Source: Ornithinibacillus massiliensis (GTDB lineage: Bacteria; Bacillota; Bacilli; Bacillales; Amphibacillaceae). Taken from it: a stretch of DNA of 64,000 nt. The notes under the pieces were generated by a model. The model ran no database searches. It saw nothing but the letters and a program-made list of their open reading frames with translations, and was not told the origin of the DNA. Position 1 is the first letter of the stretch. Every line of letters starts with the position of its first letter. The translations under genes and the position numbers were made by a program. Location of the stretch: the NCBI RefSeq assembly GCF_018310345.1, contig NZ_JAGXBY010000001.1:62001-126000 (forward strand), written 5' to 3'. This document shows positions 48,323 to 60,565 of the stretch, one piece after another.

Positions 48323-50296
48323 ATGTCAGATAAGTTGAAACGACCAACGTTAAGCAAGCATTTATGGCTGATATATGCTGTATCTGTCATCTTACTTGGA
48401 GTCATATGGTATTATGAATGGATACTCGGGATTATCATGACCGTGCTTTTAATGGTGTCGTTTTATTATACGATTCAACGAGAGAGAAAACTGTCCGATG
48501 AAGCGGAGCAATATATCGCGACGTTATCCTATCGTGTTAAAAAGGTAGGAGAAGAAGCGCTATTAGAGATGCCGATTGGGATTATCTTATTTAGTGAAGA
48601 TTATACCGTGGAATGGACGAACCAATATATGAATCAGTTTACCGAAGAGGATACGATTGTTGGTCAGTCTTTAAATGTTATTTCAGAGGAACTTATTCCG
48701 ATGATAAAAGAGAATAATGATGAAGTTCGTATTCGCTTAGAGGATTTTGAGTTTCAAGGGATAATCCGTAGGGAAGAGCGATTAATTTATTTATTTGATC
48801 GTACGGAACAAGCAGAACTGGAAACCTTATACCAAAATGAACAAACGGTATTATTTATTATTTTTCTTGATAACTATGACGAAATTACCCAGAACATGGA
48901 TGATACGATAAAGAGCCAACTAAACTCGGAAGTAACAGCCTTTTTAAATCAATGGTCACAGGATAATGGCTTATATTTAAAGAGAACGTCACAAGACCGT
49001 TTCTTAGCTGTTGGAACGAAGGAAATATTACAAGAGCTAGAGAAAACGAAATTCGATATATTAGATGAAATGCATGAATTTAACAATGAATTAGATATTC
49101 CGATCACCCTAAGTATTGGTGTTGGTGTAGGAAATGCACCATTACCGGAGCTAGGGAAGCTTGCCCAGTCTAGCTTGGATCTTGCGCTAGGACGTGGGGG
49201 AGATCAGGTGGCCATAAAGGACGATTCTGGAAAAGTTCGCTTCTATGGTGGGAAAACCAATCCAATGGAAAAACGAACGCGTGTAAGGGCAAGGGTAATT
49301 TCCCATGCACTACGAGATCTCGTCAAAGCAAGTGACCGTGTCATAATTATGGGGCATCAAGCTCCTGATATGGATTCGATTGGTTCTGCGATAGGAATAT
49401 TGAATATTGCCCAAACCAATCAAGTAGATGGGTATATTGTATTTGATCCGGATGATGTAACGACAGGGGTCAATCGTTTAGTCGAGGCAATTAAATCAGA
49501 GCCGAATTTATGGCAGCATTTTGTGAGCCCAGAAACGGCAGAGGACCTTATTACGAGTAGGAGCTTAATTGTTGTAGTCGACACCCATAAGCCTTCTATG
49601 GTAGTAAGTAAGCGACTATTAGGTAAGTCAGAATACAAAGTAGTCATTGATCATCACCGTCGTGCAGAGGAATTTATAGATAATCCTACATTGGTATATA
49701 TGGAGCCATATGCTTCATCAACTGCTGAATTAGTGACGGAATTACTGGAGTATCAGCCAAAGGGCGAGAAGCTTAAGATGCTGGAGGCAACGGCATTACT
49801 GGCTGGTATCATTGTAGATACGAAAAGCTTTACATTACGAACTGGCTCTAGAACATTTGATGCAGCCTCTTATTTACGAGCGAAAGGGGCAGACACCGTT
49901 CTGGTGCAACAGTTCTTAAAGGAAGACTTGGATTTATATGTGAAACGGAGTAAACTAATTGAACGAACGGAGATTTATCGTAACACTATTGCGATTACAA
50001 AAGGAGCACCCGGTGAAATCTACGGGGCGGTACTAATTGCACAGACAGCAGATACATTGCTGACTATGACAGGCATTTCTGCTTCATTTGTTATTGCAGA
50101 GCGTAGTGATGGTAGGGTTGGAATCAGTGCCCGGTCATTAGGGGAAATCAATGTTCAAATCATTATGGAGCAAATGAATGGTGGAGGTCACTTAACAAAT
50201 GCGGCCACCCAATTAGAGGATATGACAATTGAAGCTGCAGAAGCACTTTTAAAAGCTATATTAGATGAGTATTACGAGGGGAGAGAAATAGAATGA
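48323..50296 (+). CDS. gdpP: Cyclic di-AMP phosphodiesterase GdpP (YybT)
   Basis: Hydrolyses c-di-AMP to pApA at the membrane. It has 657 residues: two N-terminal membrane segments (about 12-50), a PAS-like domain (about 80-150), a degenerate GGDEF domain (about 170-300), then DHH and DHHA1 domains. The metal-binding motifs are [27 protein letters not shown] and the DHHA1 motif [11 protein letters not shown]. Its stop overlaps the rplI start by 4 nt. Confidence 0.96.
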   Translation: MSDKLKRPTLSKHLWLIYAVSVILLGVIWYYEWILGIIMTVLLMVSFYYTIQRERKLSDEAEQYIATLSYRVKKVGEEALLEMPIGIILFSEDYTVEWTNQYMNQFTEEDTIVGQSLNVISEELIPMIKENNDEVRIRLEDFEFQGIIRREERLIYLFDRTEQAELETLYQNEQTVLFIIFLDNYDEITQNMDDTIKSQLNSEVTAFLNQWSQDNGLYLKRTSQDRFLAVGTKEILQELEKTKFDILDEMHEFNNELDIPITLSIGVGVGNAPLPELGKLAQSSLDLALGRGGDQVAIKDDSGKVRFYGGKTNPMEKRTRVRARVISHALRDLVKASDRVIIMGHQAPDMDSIGSAIGILNIAQTNQVDGYIVFDPDDVTTGVNRLVEAIKSEPNLWQHFVSPETAEDLITSRSLIVVVDTHKPSMVVSKRLLGKSEYKVVIDHHRRAEEFIDNPTLVYMEPYASSTAELVTELLEYQPKGEKLKMLEATALLAGIIVDTKSFTLRTGSRTFDAASYLRAKGADTVLVQQFLKEDLDLYVKRSKLIERTEIYRNTIAITKGAPGEIYGAVLIAQTADTLLTMTGISASFVIAERSDGRVGISARSLGEINVQIIMEQMNGGGHLTNAATQLEDMTIEAAEALLKAILDEYYEGREIE

Positions 50297-50739
50297 GAGT
50301 AATATTTTTACAAGATGTGAAAGGTAAAGGTAAAAAAGGCGAAATTAAAAATGTTTCAGATGGCTATGCTAGAAACTTTTTATTAAAAAATAAATTAGCA
50401 GAAGAAGCTACTCCTGGGAATTTAAAGGCTTTGGAAGCTCAAAAGCGAAAATCTAAGCAGTTAGAACAAGAAGAGAAGAATGAAGCGGAGAAATTAAAAA
50501 CGAAGCTTGAAAGTCTAGAAGTTAAATTGAACGCTAAATCTGGTGATGGTGGAAGATTATTTGGTTCCATTACAAGTAAACAAATTGCCGATAGTTTAAA
50601 TAAAGACCATGGGATTAAAATTGATAAACGGAAGATCGAGCTGGATCAACCAATTCGTGCTTTAGGATATACCAATGTCCCGGTTAAACTTCATCCGGAA
50701 GTTATGGGGACGGTTAAAGTACATGTTGTGGAACAGTAA
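50293..50739 (+). CDS. rplI: 50S ribosomal protein L9
   Basis: Protein of 148 residues, [20 protein letters not shown] with the long central helix ([20 protein letters not shown]) and the C-terminal [16 protein letters not shown], diagnostic of L9. It overlaps gdpP by 4 nt and lies 35 bp before dnaB. Confidence 0.97.
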   Translation: MRVIFLQDVKGKGKKGEIKNVSDGYARNFLLKNKLAEEATPGNLKALEAQKRKSKQLEQEEKNEAEKLKTKLESLEVKLNAKSGDGGRLFGSITSKQIADSLNKDHGIKIDKRKIELDQPIRALGYTNVPVKLHPEVMGTVKVHVVEQ

Positions 50740-50774
50740 GTTGCCGATGCTTACGGTTAAAGGAGGAATAAATC

Positions 50775-52145
50775 ATGAGTGAGTGGAACGATCGAACTCC
50801 GCCACATAATATAGAGGCGGAACAAGCTGTCCTTGGAGCCATCTTTCTTGAACCAGAGGCATTTTCAACAGCGTCTGAGCTACTTTTGCCAGGCGATTTC
50901 TACCGAGCAAGTCACCAGCGCATATTTGAAACGATGCTTAAGCTATCGGATAGAGGAGAACCAATTGACTTAGTAACGGTTACGACGTCATTAGCAGATA
51001 GTAAGCAAATCGAAGAAGCTGGTGGTGTTTCCTATTTAACGCAGTTAGCAGAAAGTGTACCGACTGCAGCAAACATTGAATACTATGCTAAAATCGTGGA
51101 AGAAAAAGCAGTTCTTCGTCGTCTCATTCGAACGGCAACGGATATTGTCACTACAACATTCGCCCGGGAAGACGAGGTAGAGGATGTTTTAAACGAAGCG
51201 GAAAAAAGTATTCTCGAGGTTTCTGGTCGTAAGAATACGGGTAGCTTCAAGGAAATCAAGGATGTATTAATTGAAGTATACGATAAGATTGAAATGCTTC
51301 ATCGTAATAAAGCAGACGTCACTGGTATCCCAACAGGCTACCGTGACTTAGATAAAATGACATCTGGATTCCAGCGCAATGACTTAATTATTGTGGCAGC
51401 CCGACCATCTGTAGGTAAAACGGCATTCGCCTTAAATATTGCGCAAAATGTTGCCGTAAATACGGATGAAAATGTTGCGATATTTAGTTTGGAGATGGGT
51501 GCCGACCAGCTTGTACAACGTATTCTCTGTGCAGAAGGAAATATCGATGCCCAGCGTCTACGTAATGGTACACTCGAGCCAGATGATTGGACCAAGCTTA
51601 CGATGGCAATGGGAAGCTTATCGAATGCGGGAATCTTCATTGACGATACACCAGGTATCCGTGTAAGTGAAATTCGTTCGAAATGCCGTCGCTTAAAGCA
51701 AGAGCATGGCTTAGGAATGATTTTAATCGATTACCTTCAGTTAATCCAAGGTAGTGGTAAGCCTGGGGAAAACCGTCAACAAGAGGTATCGGAAATCTCT
51801 CGTTCCTTAAAAGGATTAGCTCGTGAATTAAATGTTCCATTAATCGCACTATCACAGCTATCTCGTGGTGTAGAACAACGTCAGGACAAGCGCCCGATGA
51901 TGTCTGACCTCAGGGAATCTGGAAGTATTGAGCAGGATGCGGATATCGTAGGCTTCCTATACCGTGATGATTATTATGATAAAGAATCGGAGAAACAGAA
52001 CATTATAGAAATTATTCTGGCTAAACAACGTAACGGTCCAGTTGGAACAGTAGAATTAGCCTTTGTAAAAGAATACAATAAGTTCGTGGATTTGGATCAT
52101 CGCTATCAAGCTAGTGATATCCCACCAGAACCTATTCATGCTTAA
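50775..52145 (+). CDS. dnaB: Replicative DNA helicase (DnaB family; DnaC in B. subtilis)
   Basis: Hexameric helicase of the replication fork. It has 456 residues. The N-terminal DnaB domain begins RTPPHNIEAEQAVLGAIFLE. The RecA-like motor has Walker A ARPSVGKTAFALNIA, Walker B GMILIDYLQLI, and DLRESGSIEQDADIV with the arginine-finger region. No intein interrupts it. The RBS AAAGGAGG precedes the ATG. Confidence 0.97.
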   Translation: MSEWNDRTPPHNIEAEQAVLGAIFLEPEAFSTASELLLPGDFYRASHQRIFETMLKLSDRGEPIDLVTVTTSLADSKQIEEAGGVSYLTQLAESVPTAANIEYYAKIVEEKAVLRRLIRTATDIVTTTFAREDEVEDVLNEAEKSILEVSGRKNTGSFKEIKDVLIEVYDKIEMLHRNKADVTGIPTGYRDLDKMTSGFQRNDLIIVAARPSVGKTAFALNIAQNVAVNTDENVAIFSLEMGADQLVQRILCAEGNIDAQRLRNGTLEPDDWTKLTMAMGSLSNAGIFIDDTPGIRVSEIRSKCRRLKQEHGLGMILIDYLQLIQGSGKPGENRQQEVSEISRSLKGLARELNVPLIALSQLSRGVEQRQDKRPMMSDLRESGSIEQDADIVGFLYRDDYYDKESEKQNIIEIILAKQRNGPVGTVELAFVKEYNKFVDLDHRYQASDIPPEPIHA

Positions 52146-52146
52146 C

Positions 52147-52172
52147 AGCCTTGAGAGAGGCTGTTTTTTCGT
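52147..52172 (+). terminator. Terminator after dnaB
   Basis: ACAGCC / GGCTGT stem followed by TTTTTT. The rest of the 306-bp gap to purA holds the purA control region. Confidence 0.8.
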
Positions 52173-52317
52173 GGCTATAAAAATAACGTTCGTGTTCTGT
52201 TTTCCCCATCCCCCCTTGCTTATTTTTACTAGTACGATAAATAAAGCGGATATTCCACCACGATAGAGTTAAACTAACCATAATAACTCGTATCTCACCA
52301 ACATGATAATAATATTA

Positions 52318-52396
52318 CAAATTGCCGAACGATATATGGATAAATCAAATTATTATTCGTGTTTACATTGACTATTAGCTGAAACATTGGTACACT
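52318..52396 (+). promoter_or_regulatory. purA promoter with PurR-box-like pair
   Basis: TTGACT (52368-52373), a 17-nt spacer and TACACT (52391-52396) form a promoter. Upstream are AAATTGCCGAACGAT (about 52318-52332) and, inverted, ATTATTCGTGTTTAC (about 52351-52366), which resemble the two inverted PurBoxes bound by PurR. The operator call is by pattern. Confidence 0.6.
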
Positions 52397-52438
52397 TACC
52401 AATGGAATTAAACCAAATACATATAATGTATAAAATGA

Positions 52439-53740
<1,302 letters not shown>

Positions 53741-53741
53741 G

Positions 53742-53772
53742 CAGAAGGAGAGCAGAGATGCTCTTTTTTTGT
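53742..53772 (+). terminator. Terminator after purA
   Basis: AAGGAGAGCA / TGCTCTTTTTTT hairpin. Confidence 0.7.
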
Positions 53773-53839
53773 TGGCGTAAATGGTCGATTTTCTATAATA
53801 GACGAACCGCAGACGATCGTATTGTTCCCTCAAAAGTCG

Positions 53840-53856
53840 TGTTACACGAATGTAAA
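53840..53856 (+). promoter_or_regulatory. WalR-box match
   Basis: TGTTAC-ACGAA-TGTAAA fits the WalR/YycF consensus TGT(A/T)A(A/T/C)-N5-TGT(A/T)A(A/T/C). It is about 230 bp before an M23 cell-wall hydrolase gene, a typical Wal target class. A weaker inverted match lies near 53943-53958. The rest of the 349-bp gap (53773-54088) shows nothing else I can name. Confidence 0.6.
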
Positions 53857-54088
53857 CAAAATGTATAAAAATGGAAGAAATACCCCATTTTTCAACAAAA
53901 ATCGGATAAAAATACAGTGATTTTAGAAAATTTTGTTGCTTATTATACAATTAGTTTACAAAAAGGCGGATGATGTTCCTTACCCTATAGGATTATGGTA
54001 GATTAGTAGAGGGTAGACATAGGTCTTTTAATCTATAAAAAAATAACCATTTATATATATATTACATATAGTAATAGGGGGAAAGCAT

Positions 54089-55540
54089 GTGTTCTCGAGA
54101 AAAAGAAAGCAAGCTAAGCAGAAAAATAGTCTGCTTAAGAAAGCCATCATTAGTACGGGGCTGGTAACAGTCTTAGCGACAGGAGTCGTCTTTGCGGAGG
54201 AGACAGATACGGTAGACAAGGTGCATCACGTTTATATTAATGGCGAATATATCGGCCAGGTAAGCGATGAACAAATTGTTAAACAAGTCATCGATGCCAA
54301 GCTTCAAGTAGAGGAAGGAAAATATCAGGATATTGATCTAAGCATAGGAGAAGACGTTAAATTAGTCTCCGAATTAGTGTTTAATCCAACCTATAACAAC
54401 GACTCAATAAAGGAATATCTAGAAAATCATCTTTCTGTTCAAGCTCAAGCGGTTGAGCTAACCATTGGTGATAAAGTAGTAGGATATTTTGAAAATGAGC
54501 AAGACGCCCAAAAGGTAATAGAAGATTATAAACTAAAGTATACGGATAAAGATACATTAGATTTACTAGAAGCTGCTAAATCAGCGTCGAGTGATACACC
54601 AAAAGAACTAGTAGACCTAGAGGTTGGTGAATCTACTATTGTAGACGTTACATTATCGGAAGATGTTTCATATTCTACTAAAAAAGTGAATCCAAAAGAG
54701 GTTTTAACAGTAGCAGACGGTCTGGCTTTACTGGAAAAAGGCACCCTTAAAGAAGAGACACATGCAGTTCAAGAAGGAGAAGTGCTAGGGGAAATTGCCT
54801 CTCAATACGATTTAACGATAGAAACTTTGTTAAAGTTAAACCCATCACTTAAAGAAGATTCGCTTCTTCAAATCGGGCAAGAACTTCATGTAACAGAGTT
54901 AAAGCCTTTTGTTGATGTAATCGTGACAAAGGAAGAGAAGAAAAAGGAAGATGTTTCGTTTGAAACCGAAGTCGTTGAATCGGACGAGTTGTATAAAGGC
55001 GAAGAAGAAGTACAGCAAGAAGGCTCTGATGGTGAGAAAGTCGTTCATTATGCGATCGAAATTCGTAATGGCAAAGTAACATCTACTGATGTAGTAGATG
55101 AAGAAATGGTGAAAGAGCCGGTTAATAAAGTCATTGTCAAAGGAACTAAAGTAATCCCATCCAGAGGGACCGGCGACCTATCCTGGCCAACGGTTGGCGG
55201 ATACATTTCCAGCCATATGGGAAATCGTTGGGGATCTTACCATAAGGGAATTGACATTGCACGGCCATCGAATCGTTCTATATTAGCTGCTGACAATGGA
55301 ACAATTGTATCTGCCGGCTATCAAGGTGGATTTGGTAATAAGATTGAAATTAACCATAATAATGGTATGAAAACAATTTATGCACATCTTTCATCTATTG
55401 ATGTAGAGGTCGGACAAACCGTTGAAAAAGGCCAACAAATCGGTGTCATGGGATCAACAGGAAATTCAACCGGTGTTCACTTACACTTTGAAGTGTATAA
55501 AGATGGCAAATTAGAAAACCCTGTAGACTATTTGAAATAG
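54089..55540 (+). CDS. Secreted M23 metallopeptidase with LysM and G5 domains
   Basis: Probable cell-wall endopeptidase of 483 residues from GTG 54089. A signal peptide or anchor (about 1-37) is followed by a helical region, a LysM domain (about 224-270, binds peptidoglycan), a G5 domain (about 272-352) and an M23 peptidase domain (about 383-480). The zinc ligands are visible: H385 and D389 in YHKGIDI and H466 in GVHLHFEVY, with H433 in YAHLS. It lies just upstream of walRK; with a WalR-box match before it, it is probably controlled by that system. Confidence 0.93.
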   Translation: MFSRKRKQAKQKNSLLKKAIISTGLVTVLATGVVFAEETDTVDKVHHVYINGEYIGQVSDEQIVKQVIDAKLQVEEGKYQDIDLSIGEDVKLVSELVFNPTYNNDSIKEYLENHLSVQAQAVELTIGDKVVGYFENEQDAQKVIEDYKLKYTDKDTLDLLEAAKSASSDTPKELVDLEVGESTIVDVTLSEDVSYSTKKVNPKEVLTVADGLALLEKGTLKEETHAVQEGEVLGEIASQYDLTIETLLKLNPSLKEDSLLQIGQELHVTELKPFVDVIVTKEEKKKEDVSFETEVVESDELYKGEEEVQQEGSDGEKVVHYAIEIRNGKVTSTDVVDEEMVKEPVNKVIVKGTKVIPSRGTGDLSWPTVGGYISSHMGNRWGSYHKGIDIARPSNRSILAADNGTIVSAGYQGGFGNKIEINHNNGMKTIYAHLSSIDVEVGQTVEKGQQIGVMGSTGNSTGVHLHFEVYKDGKLENPVDYLK

Positions 55541-55545
55541 CATTA

Positions 55546-55590
55546 GAAAACGCTGACTCATCATGATGTAATGAGTCAGCGTTTTTAGTG
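55546..55590 (+). terminator. Terminator after the M23 peptidase gene
   Basis: AAACGCTGACTCAT / ATGAGTCAGCGTTT stem followed by TT. Confidence 0.85.
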
Positions 55591-55790
55591 ATAGCTTTTT
55601 CTTCATATATTTGTTGCATGAGGGAAAGCTTAGACCAAGTTACCGTCTTTCATAAAGCTGTTACAACCTACATCGGTCTTTAGAAACAAGACATTTAACT
55701 TAAAGTACGTTAAAATAAAGGAATACCAACCTAATAAACAACTAACTTTGAATATATATTAATGAATAAAGAAGAAAAGGATGTGTTAAT

Positions 55791-56495
55791 ATGGCACAGA
55801 AAATTTTAGTAGTAGATGATGAACAACCAATTGCAGATATATTGAAATTCAATTTAGAAAAAGAAGGCTATGAAGTAGTCGTGGCAAATGATGGTGACGA
55901 AGCAATTAAATTGGCTGAAGCAGAAAATCCAGATTTAATCTTATTAGATATTATGCTACCGAATAAAGATGGTAATGAGGTATGCCGTGAAATCCGTAAA
56001 ACGAAAACGACACCTATTATTATGCTAACAGCTAAGGATTCTGAAATTGATAAGGTATTGGGTCTGGAGTTAGGTGCAGATGACTATGTTACCAAGCCAT
56101 TCAGTAATCGAGAATTAATTGCCCGGGTAAAAGCCAATCTTCGCAGACAACAGCAAGTACCTGAAGATGATACAAGAGAAAATAAAGACATTACAATTGG
56201 ATCCCTTACGATTCGCCCGGATGCCTATACGGTGTCACGTGATGGAAAAGAAATCGAACTAACCCACCGCGAATTTGAACTATTACATTATTTAGCTCGC
56301 CATATCGGGCAAGTTATGACCCGAGAACATTTACTTGAAACGGTATGGGGCTATGACTACTTTGGTGATGTTCGTACGGTCGACGTAACCGTAAGAAGAC
56401 TAAGAGAAAAAATTGAGGAGAATCCAAGTAACCCAGCGTGGATTGTGACACGACGTGGTGTTGGATATTATTTACGTAATCCTGATCAGGAGTAG
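55791..56495 (+). CDS. walR: Response regulator WalR (YycF)
   Basis: Essential OmpR-family regulator of cell-wall metabolism. It has 234 residues. The receiver has acidic D9-D10, phospho-acceptor D53 (LILLDIMLP), T and K105-type residues ([16 protein letters not shown]), and the winged helix has [14 protein letters not shown]. It is the first gene of walRKHIJ; walK starts 5 bp after its stop. Confidence 0.97.
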   Translation: MAQKILVVDDEQPIADILKFNLEKEGYEVVVANDGDEAIKLAEAENPDLILLDIMLPNKDGNEVCREIRKTKTTPIIMLTAKDSEIDKVLGLELGADDYVTKPFSNRELIARVKANLRRQQQVPEDDTRENKDITIGSLTIRPDAYTVSRDGKEIELTHREFELLHYLARHIGQVMTREHLLETVWGYDYFGDVRTVDVTVRRLREKIEENPSNPAWIVTRRGVGYYLRNPDQE

Positions 56496-56500
56496 GTTTT

Positions 56501-58330
56501 ATGCATAAAGTCGGCTTTTTCCGTTCGATACAGTTAAAATTAATCCTTATTTATATCTTGCTAATCTTATTAGCCATCCAGATTATCGGTTCTTATTTTA
56601 CTACTTCCTTGGAAAGAGAGCTAACGTCTAACTTTAAGAGCTCCATCGATGGCAGAATCGAAGTGTTAAGCCATTATTTACAAGAAGCTTTTAACAAGGA
56701 GCGCACCGATGAAGAAGAGCCAACTATCCAAGAGGATGTCCAGGGGATTATTGGAGATATCGAAACCGATAGCTCGTGGAAAAATCTAATCGTTGTCAAT
56801 AATCAAAGTAAAGTGTTGGCTACAAACAATTATAGTCAGCAGGATAAGATTGGCAAAAAAGATACGCGAGACATCATTCAAAAAGTATTACTTTTCTCCG
56901 ATGAACAGGTTCAGGATAGAAAAGATTCAGATGGGAATCGTATACACGTTCAGGCAACCCCTTTATTTGATAACGAAGAAAAAATGGTCGGTGTCATTTA
57001 TTTAGAAGCATCGTTACAAGACATTTATGATCAGTTATCGGAAATCAACCAAATTTTTTACCAGGGGACAATATGGGCGATATTAGTATCTGCCATACTT
57101 GGGATATTAGTGGCTAGAGCCATCACAAAGCCAGTTATGGAAATGCGTAGGCAGGCCCAAATTATGGGGAAAGGTGATTTTACGCAAAAGGTTAATGTTT
57201 ATGGTACCGATGAAATCGGGCAGTTAGCCATCGCGTTTAATGATTTAAATGATCAGCTGAAACACTCCTATGCCAAGACAGAAGAAGAAACGAGGAAATT
57301 AAACTCTGTTATTGAAAATATGTCTGACGGGGTAATTGCAACTGATGAGACGGGTGCTGTAACCTTAATGAACGAGCCAGCAGGTATCCTTCTAGGGGTG
57401 AATCCAGAAGAGATATATGGCCAACGAATTATGGATGTATTAAAACTAGATGAAAAAGTAGTAGATCCATCCGAATTACCGGAAAATGGCTCCATGATCA
57501 TTGACTTTAGTGAAGACGATGATATATTCCTCATTCGGGCGAACTTCTCTACGGTGACCGATGAGGATGATGACGTTACGGGCTTTATTACTGTTATTAG
57601 TGATGTTACCGAACAGGAAAAGATTGAACAAGAGCGTAGAGAGTTTGTATCGAATGTATCCCATGAGCTAAGAACACCATTAACAACGATGAAAAGCTAT
57701 ATGGAAGCATTAATAGATGGCGAGTGGAAAAATGAAGACATCGCGCCTAGATTCTTGGAAGTGACACAAAACGAAACAGAACGCATGATTCGAATGGTCA
57801 ATGATTTATTACATCTTTCTAAGATGGATAATAAAGAGCATCAGCTGCAAAAAGAACGAACCGAGTTTATCCAGCTATTCCATCATGTTATTGATCGATT
57901 TGAAATGAATTCGCCTGAACATATTGAGATTGTTCGGGAATTACCAAATGAAAAGCTCTTTGTCTGGATCGATCAGGATAAGTTAATCCAGGTTATTGAT
58001 AATATCATTTCAAATGCTATTAAGTATTCCCCTGAGGGTGGCAAAGTTACTTGCCGCGTAATTAAACAAAGACATCAAATCCTAGTGTCTATTACGGATG
58101 AAGGTATGGGAATTGCTTATGATAAGCTGGAGAAAATCTTTGAACGATTCTACCGAGTGGATAAAGCGCGTACGAGAAAGCTTGGCGGTACCGGATTAGG
58201 TCTTGCTATCTCGAAGGAATTAGTAGAAGCACACCATGGCAGAATTTGGGCGAAAAGTAAAGAAGGCAAAGGAACGACGATATTATTTACGCTCCCGCTA
58301 ATGGGTAAGAAGCGGAGGAATAATTCATGA
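56501..58330 (+). CDS. walK: Sensor histidine kinase WalK (YycG)
   Basis: Membrane kinase partner of WalR. It has 609 residues: TM1 about 12-32, an extracytoplasmic PAS-like domain, TM2 about 183-204, HAMP, a cytoplasmic PAS domain (NSVIENMSDGVIATDETG), HisKA with the phospho-His in FVSNVSHELRTPLT, and HATPase with the N box IISNAIKYSPEGG and G boxes GMGIAYDKL and GGTGLGLAI. It overlaps walH by 4 nt. Confidence 0.97.
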   Translation: MHKVGFFRSIQLKLILIYILLILLAIQIIGSYFTTSLERELTSNFKSSIDGRIEVLSHYLQEAFNKERTDEEEPTIQEDVQGIIGDIETDSSWKNLIVVNNQSKVLATNNYSQQDKIGKKDTRDIIQKVLLFSDEQVQDRKDSDGNRIHVQATPLFDNEEKMVGVIYLEASLQDIYDQLSEINQIFYQGTIWAILVSAILGILVARAITKPVMEMRRQAQIMGKGDFTQKVNVYGTDEIGQLAIAFNDLNDQLKHSYAKTEEETRKLNSVIENMSDGVIATDETGAVTLMNEPAGILLGVNPEEIYGQRIMDVLKLDEKVVDPSELPENGSMIIDFSEDDDIFLIRANFSTVTDEDDDVTGFITVISDVTEQEKIEQERREFVSNVSHELRTPLTTMKSYMEALIDGEWKNEDIAPRFLEVTQNETERMIRMVNDLLHLSKMDNKEHQLQKERTEFIQLFHHVIDRFEMNSPEHIEIVRELPNEKLFVWIDQDKLIQVIDNIISNAIKYSPEGGKVTCRVIKQRHQILVSITDEGMGIAYDKLEKIFERFYRVDKARTRKLGGTGLGLAISKELVEAHHGRIWAKSKEGKGTTILFTLPLMGKKRRNNS

Positions 58331-59646
58331 AGCTAGAAGTGATCAAAACTTATATTTTAGCTATACTAGTCGGAATTAGTCTTATTCTGTCCTATAGCCT
58401 TTGGAATTATAATCCGGATAAAGAAACGTTAGAGGAAGAACAGTTATTAGATCCTAATGAATTAGACTTAGGTGGTACGACGGAATTAAGGAACTCACTC
58501 GTGGTGCCCAGTCAAATGATTTTTAGTAAATATGAAAATAATTACTTTAGTTTTTCCAATCCAGAAGAGCGTACGAAATTATTTCAGGACATGACCTCGT
58601 GGGTTCTGTATAATTTCCGAATTAGTGAGGCAAATGGAAGGCCGAATGTAACACAGGGATATCTAGTAGAATTAATTTTCCCAGAAGCGTTACCGATGGA
58701 TGTCATTCCGAACTTTTTTACCGTAAATAATCAGGATGAATTTCAGGTTCCAGACAATGAGAGTTTTGAACGGGTTTATGTCACGTTTAATGAAAGCGAG
58801 CAATCAATGACATTTAGCTTTCTTTCTGTAGATGGAAAAACACAACTACGAGCAGATGTAAATAATGCACAAAAATACGATCTATTATATAGTACCATTT
58901 CGAACTTAACCGATTTAGAAGAATATACGATGCTAGAGTCTTCGGACTACCCGATCTTTGTTCCGATAGAACCTAGTAATTTAATGAAATATGATTTAAG
59001 GATCAAAAAATTGCCTTATTCTGTATTAAAGAATGCTCTATTCTTAGATCCTTCAGCGGTAATAGAGAATATTACAGCAGATCAGACACTTTGGTATCAG
59101 GATGGTCCTAGATCGATGCAAGTATTTGATGCAGATAGTAGTATTCGTAGTATGGAGTTCATTTATGCCCAAGCAACTAGAAGTCCGATGACCGTTCTTG
59201 AAATATTAGATAAAAGTATTTCCGAAATTAACGGATTTAATGGTTGGCCAAATCATTATCAATTAGAGAATATTGACACGCTATACAATGATATTCAGTA
59301 TCTGATGTACTATAAGGGATATCCAGTTTTTCACCCAGATAACGTTACGATGATTGAACAACGGTTAACGAGTACGGAGATAATAGAGCACAGGCAACCA
59401 TTATTTTCGATTTCATATGTAGTAGAGGGAGAGGAATATAGAATCCCTTCTGGTAAAAAGCTAATTAATTGGTTGAAGGGTGAGGATTCCCTTTATTCAT
59501 TGGGGGATATCCAAGATATTAAAATTGGGTATCGACTAAACCCTCTTTCTGATATAGCCATTAGTTTAACACCTGCTTGGTACATTAAAGTTCATGATAG
59601 GTGGCTGCAAGTAAATCTAGACGATAACCTACCTAGAAAGGAGTGA
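58327..59646 (+). CDS. walH: WalK regulator WalH (YycH)
   Basis: Membrane-anchored protein of 439 residues: one N-terminal membrane segment (about 7-27) and a large external part matching the YycH family by position and pattern. It acts with WalI to modulate WalK at the membrane in B. subtilis. The start overlaps the walK stop by 4 nt (ATGA-type coupling), and walI follows 7 bp later. Confidence 0.93.
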   Translation: MKLEVIKTYILAILVGISLILSYSLWNYNPDKETLEEEQLLDPNELDLGGTTELRNSLVVPSQMIFSKYENNYFSFSNPEERTKLFQDMTSWVLYNFRISEANGRPNVTQGYLVELIFPEALPMDVIPNFFTVNNQDEFQVPDNESFERVYVTFNESEQSMTFSFLSVDGKTQLRADVNNAQKYDLLYSTISNLTDLEEYTMLESSDYPIFVPIEPSNLMKYDLRIKKLPYSVLKNALFLDPSAVIENITADQTLWYQDGPRSMQVFDADSSIRSMEFIYAQATRSPMTVLEILDKSISEINGFNGWPNHYQLENIDTLYNDIQYLMYYKGYPVFHPDNVTMIEQRLTSTEIIEHRQPLFSISYVVEGEEYRIPSGKKLINWLKGEDSLYSLGDIQDIKIGYRLNPLSDIAISLTPAWYIKVHDRWLQVNLDDNLPRKE

Positions 59647-59653
59647 GTTAAGG

Positions 59654-60559
59654 ATGCAATGGGGTCAAATAAAATCATTATTTATCCTTTCCTTCTTACT
59701 TCTTGATATATATTTGATCGTTTTAGTCGTGCAAAAGCAGGATGATGTAAGCTTATTGGAATCAACGTCAACAGAGGAACAAGCATTTCTGGAAATAGAA
59801 AACATAACCATTCCAGAAAATTTACCTGAATCGGTACCGAATGAGTCCTTAATGGCTACAGAGCCAAAACAATTTACCGAGGATGAAATAGCAGAAATCA
59901 CCGCTAGAGAAGATCAGGATGTGGCAGTTGTCAATGATAGATTTATTATTGCCCAAATGAAAACACCTTTTGCTGTTCCAGAAAATGCTAAAGGAGAAGA
60001 AATAGAACAATTGCTTGCTAGTACGGTATACTTAGGGGATGAGTATACGTTTGATTCTTGGGATAGTGATCGGAATGTGCTGATATTCTTTCAGAAAAAG
60101 GATACTCGCACCATATACTATAATCAAAATGGCATGATCCTCGCCTTCTTAAATGATAACGATGAAATAGTTGGCTATATGCAAACCTATTTGGGAGAAC
60201 TGGAAGTAATCAATGCGGAAGAGTCGGTAGTAAAACCTCTATCTGCGATTCGAGAGCTATATAATAAAAACGCATTATTTTCCAATGAAGAAGTGACAGG
60301 TTTTGAACTTGGTTACCATACATTCTTCCCTTCTGATAGTGGACGTCAAGTACTAGTTCCAACATGGAAATTTACGATCAATGAATCTCGAAGTCGTTTA
60401 GTGGACGCATTTGAGAGAAAAGTTATTCCAGTTAACCATGAATTTGTCGAAAATGTAATAAACTTAAGTATCGAGAATACTATAGCAATTGCTGGAAATG
60501 AAGATTTTAAACAGGAAATGCTAGACCTATTGTCTAGCAAATTAGAGCAATCGGAGTGA
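59654..60559 (+). CDS. walI: WalK regulator WalI (YycI)
   Basis: Protein of 301 residues with one N-terminal membrane segment (WGQIKSLFILSFLLLDIYLI) and an external YycI domain. It is a partner of WalH in controlling WalK. It lies in the operon between walH (7 bp) and walJ (6 bp). Confidence 0.93.
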   Translation: MQWGQIKSLFILSFLLLDIYLIVLVVQKQDDVSLLESTSTEEQAFLEIENITIPENLPESVPNESLMATEPKQFTEDEIAEITAREDQDVAVVNDRFIIAQMKTPFAVPENAKGEEIEQLLASTVYLGDEYTFDSWDSDRNVLIFFQKKDTRTIYYNQNGMILAFLNDNDEIVGYMQTYLGELEVINAEESVVKPLSAIRELYNKNALFSNEEVTGFELGYHTFFPSDSGRQVLVPTWKFTINESRSRLVDAFERKVIPVNHEFVENVINLSIENTIAIAGNEDFKQEMLDLLSSKLEQSE

Positions 60560-60565
60560 ATCAAC

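Noticed and set aside
54028..54219. 63-residue minus-strand frame over the M23 gene start
   Set aside because: It is antisense to the signal peptide region of the peptidase, with no RBS.
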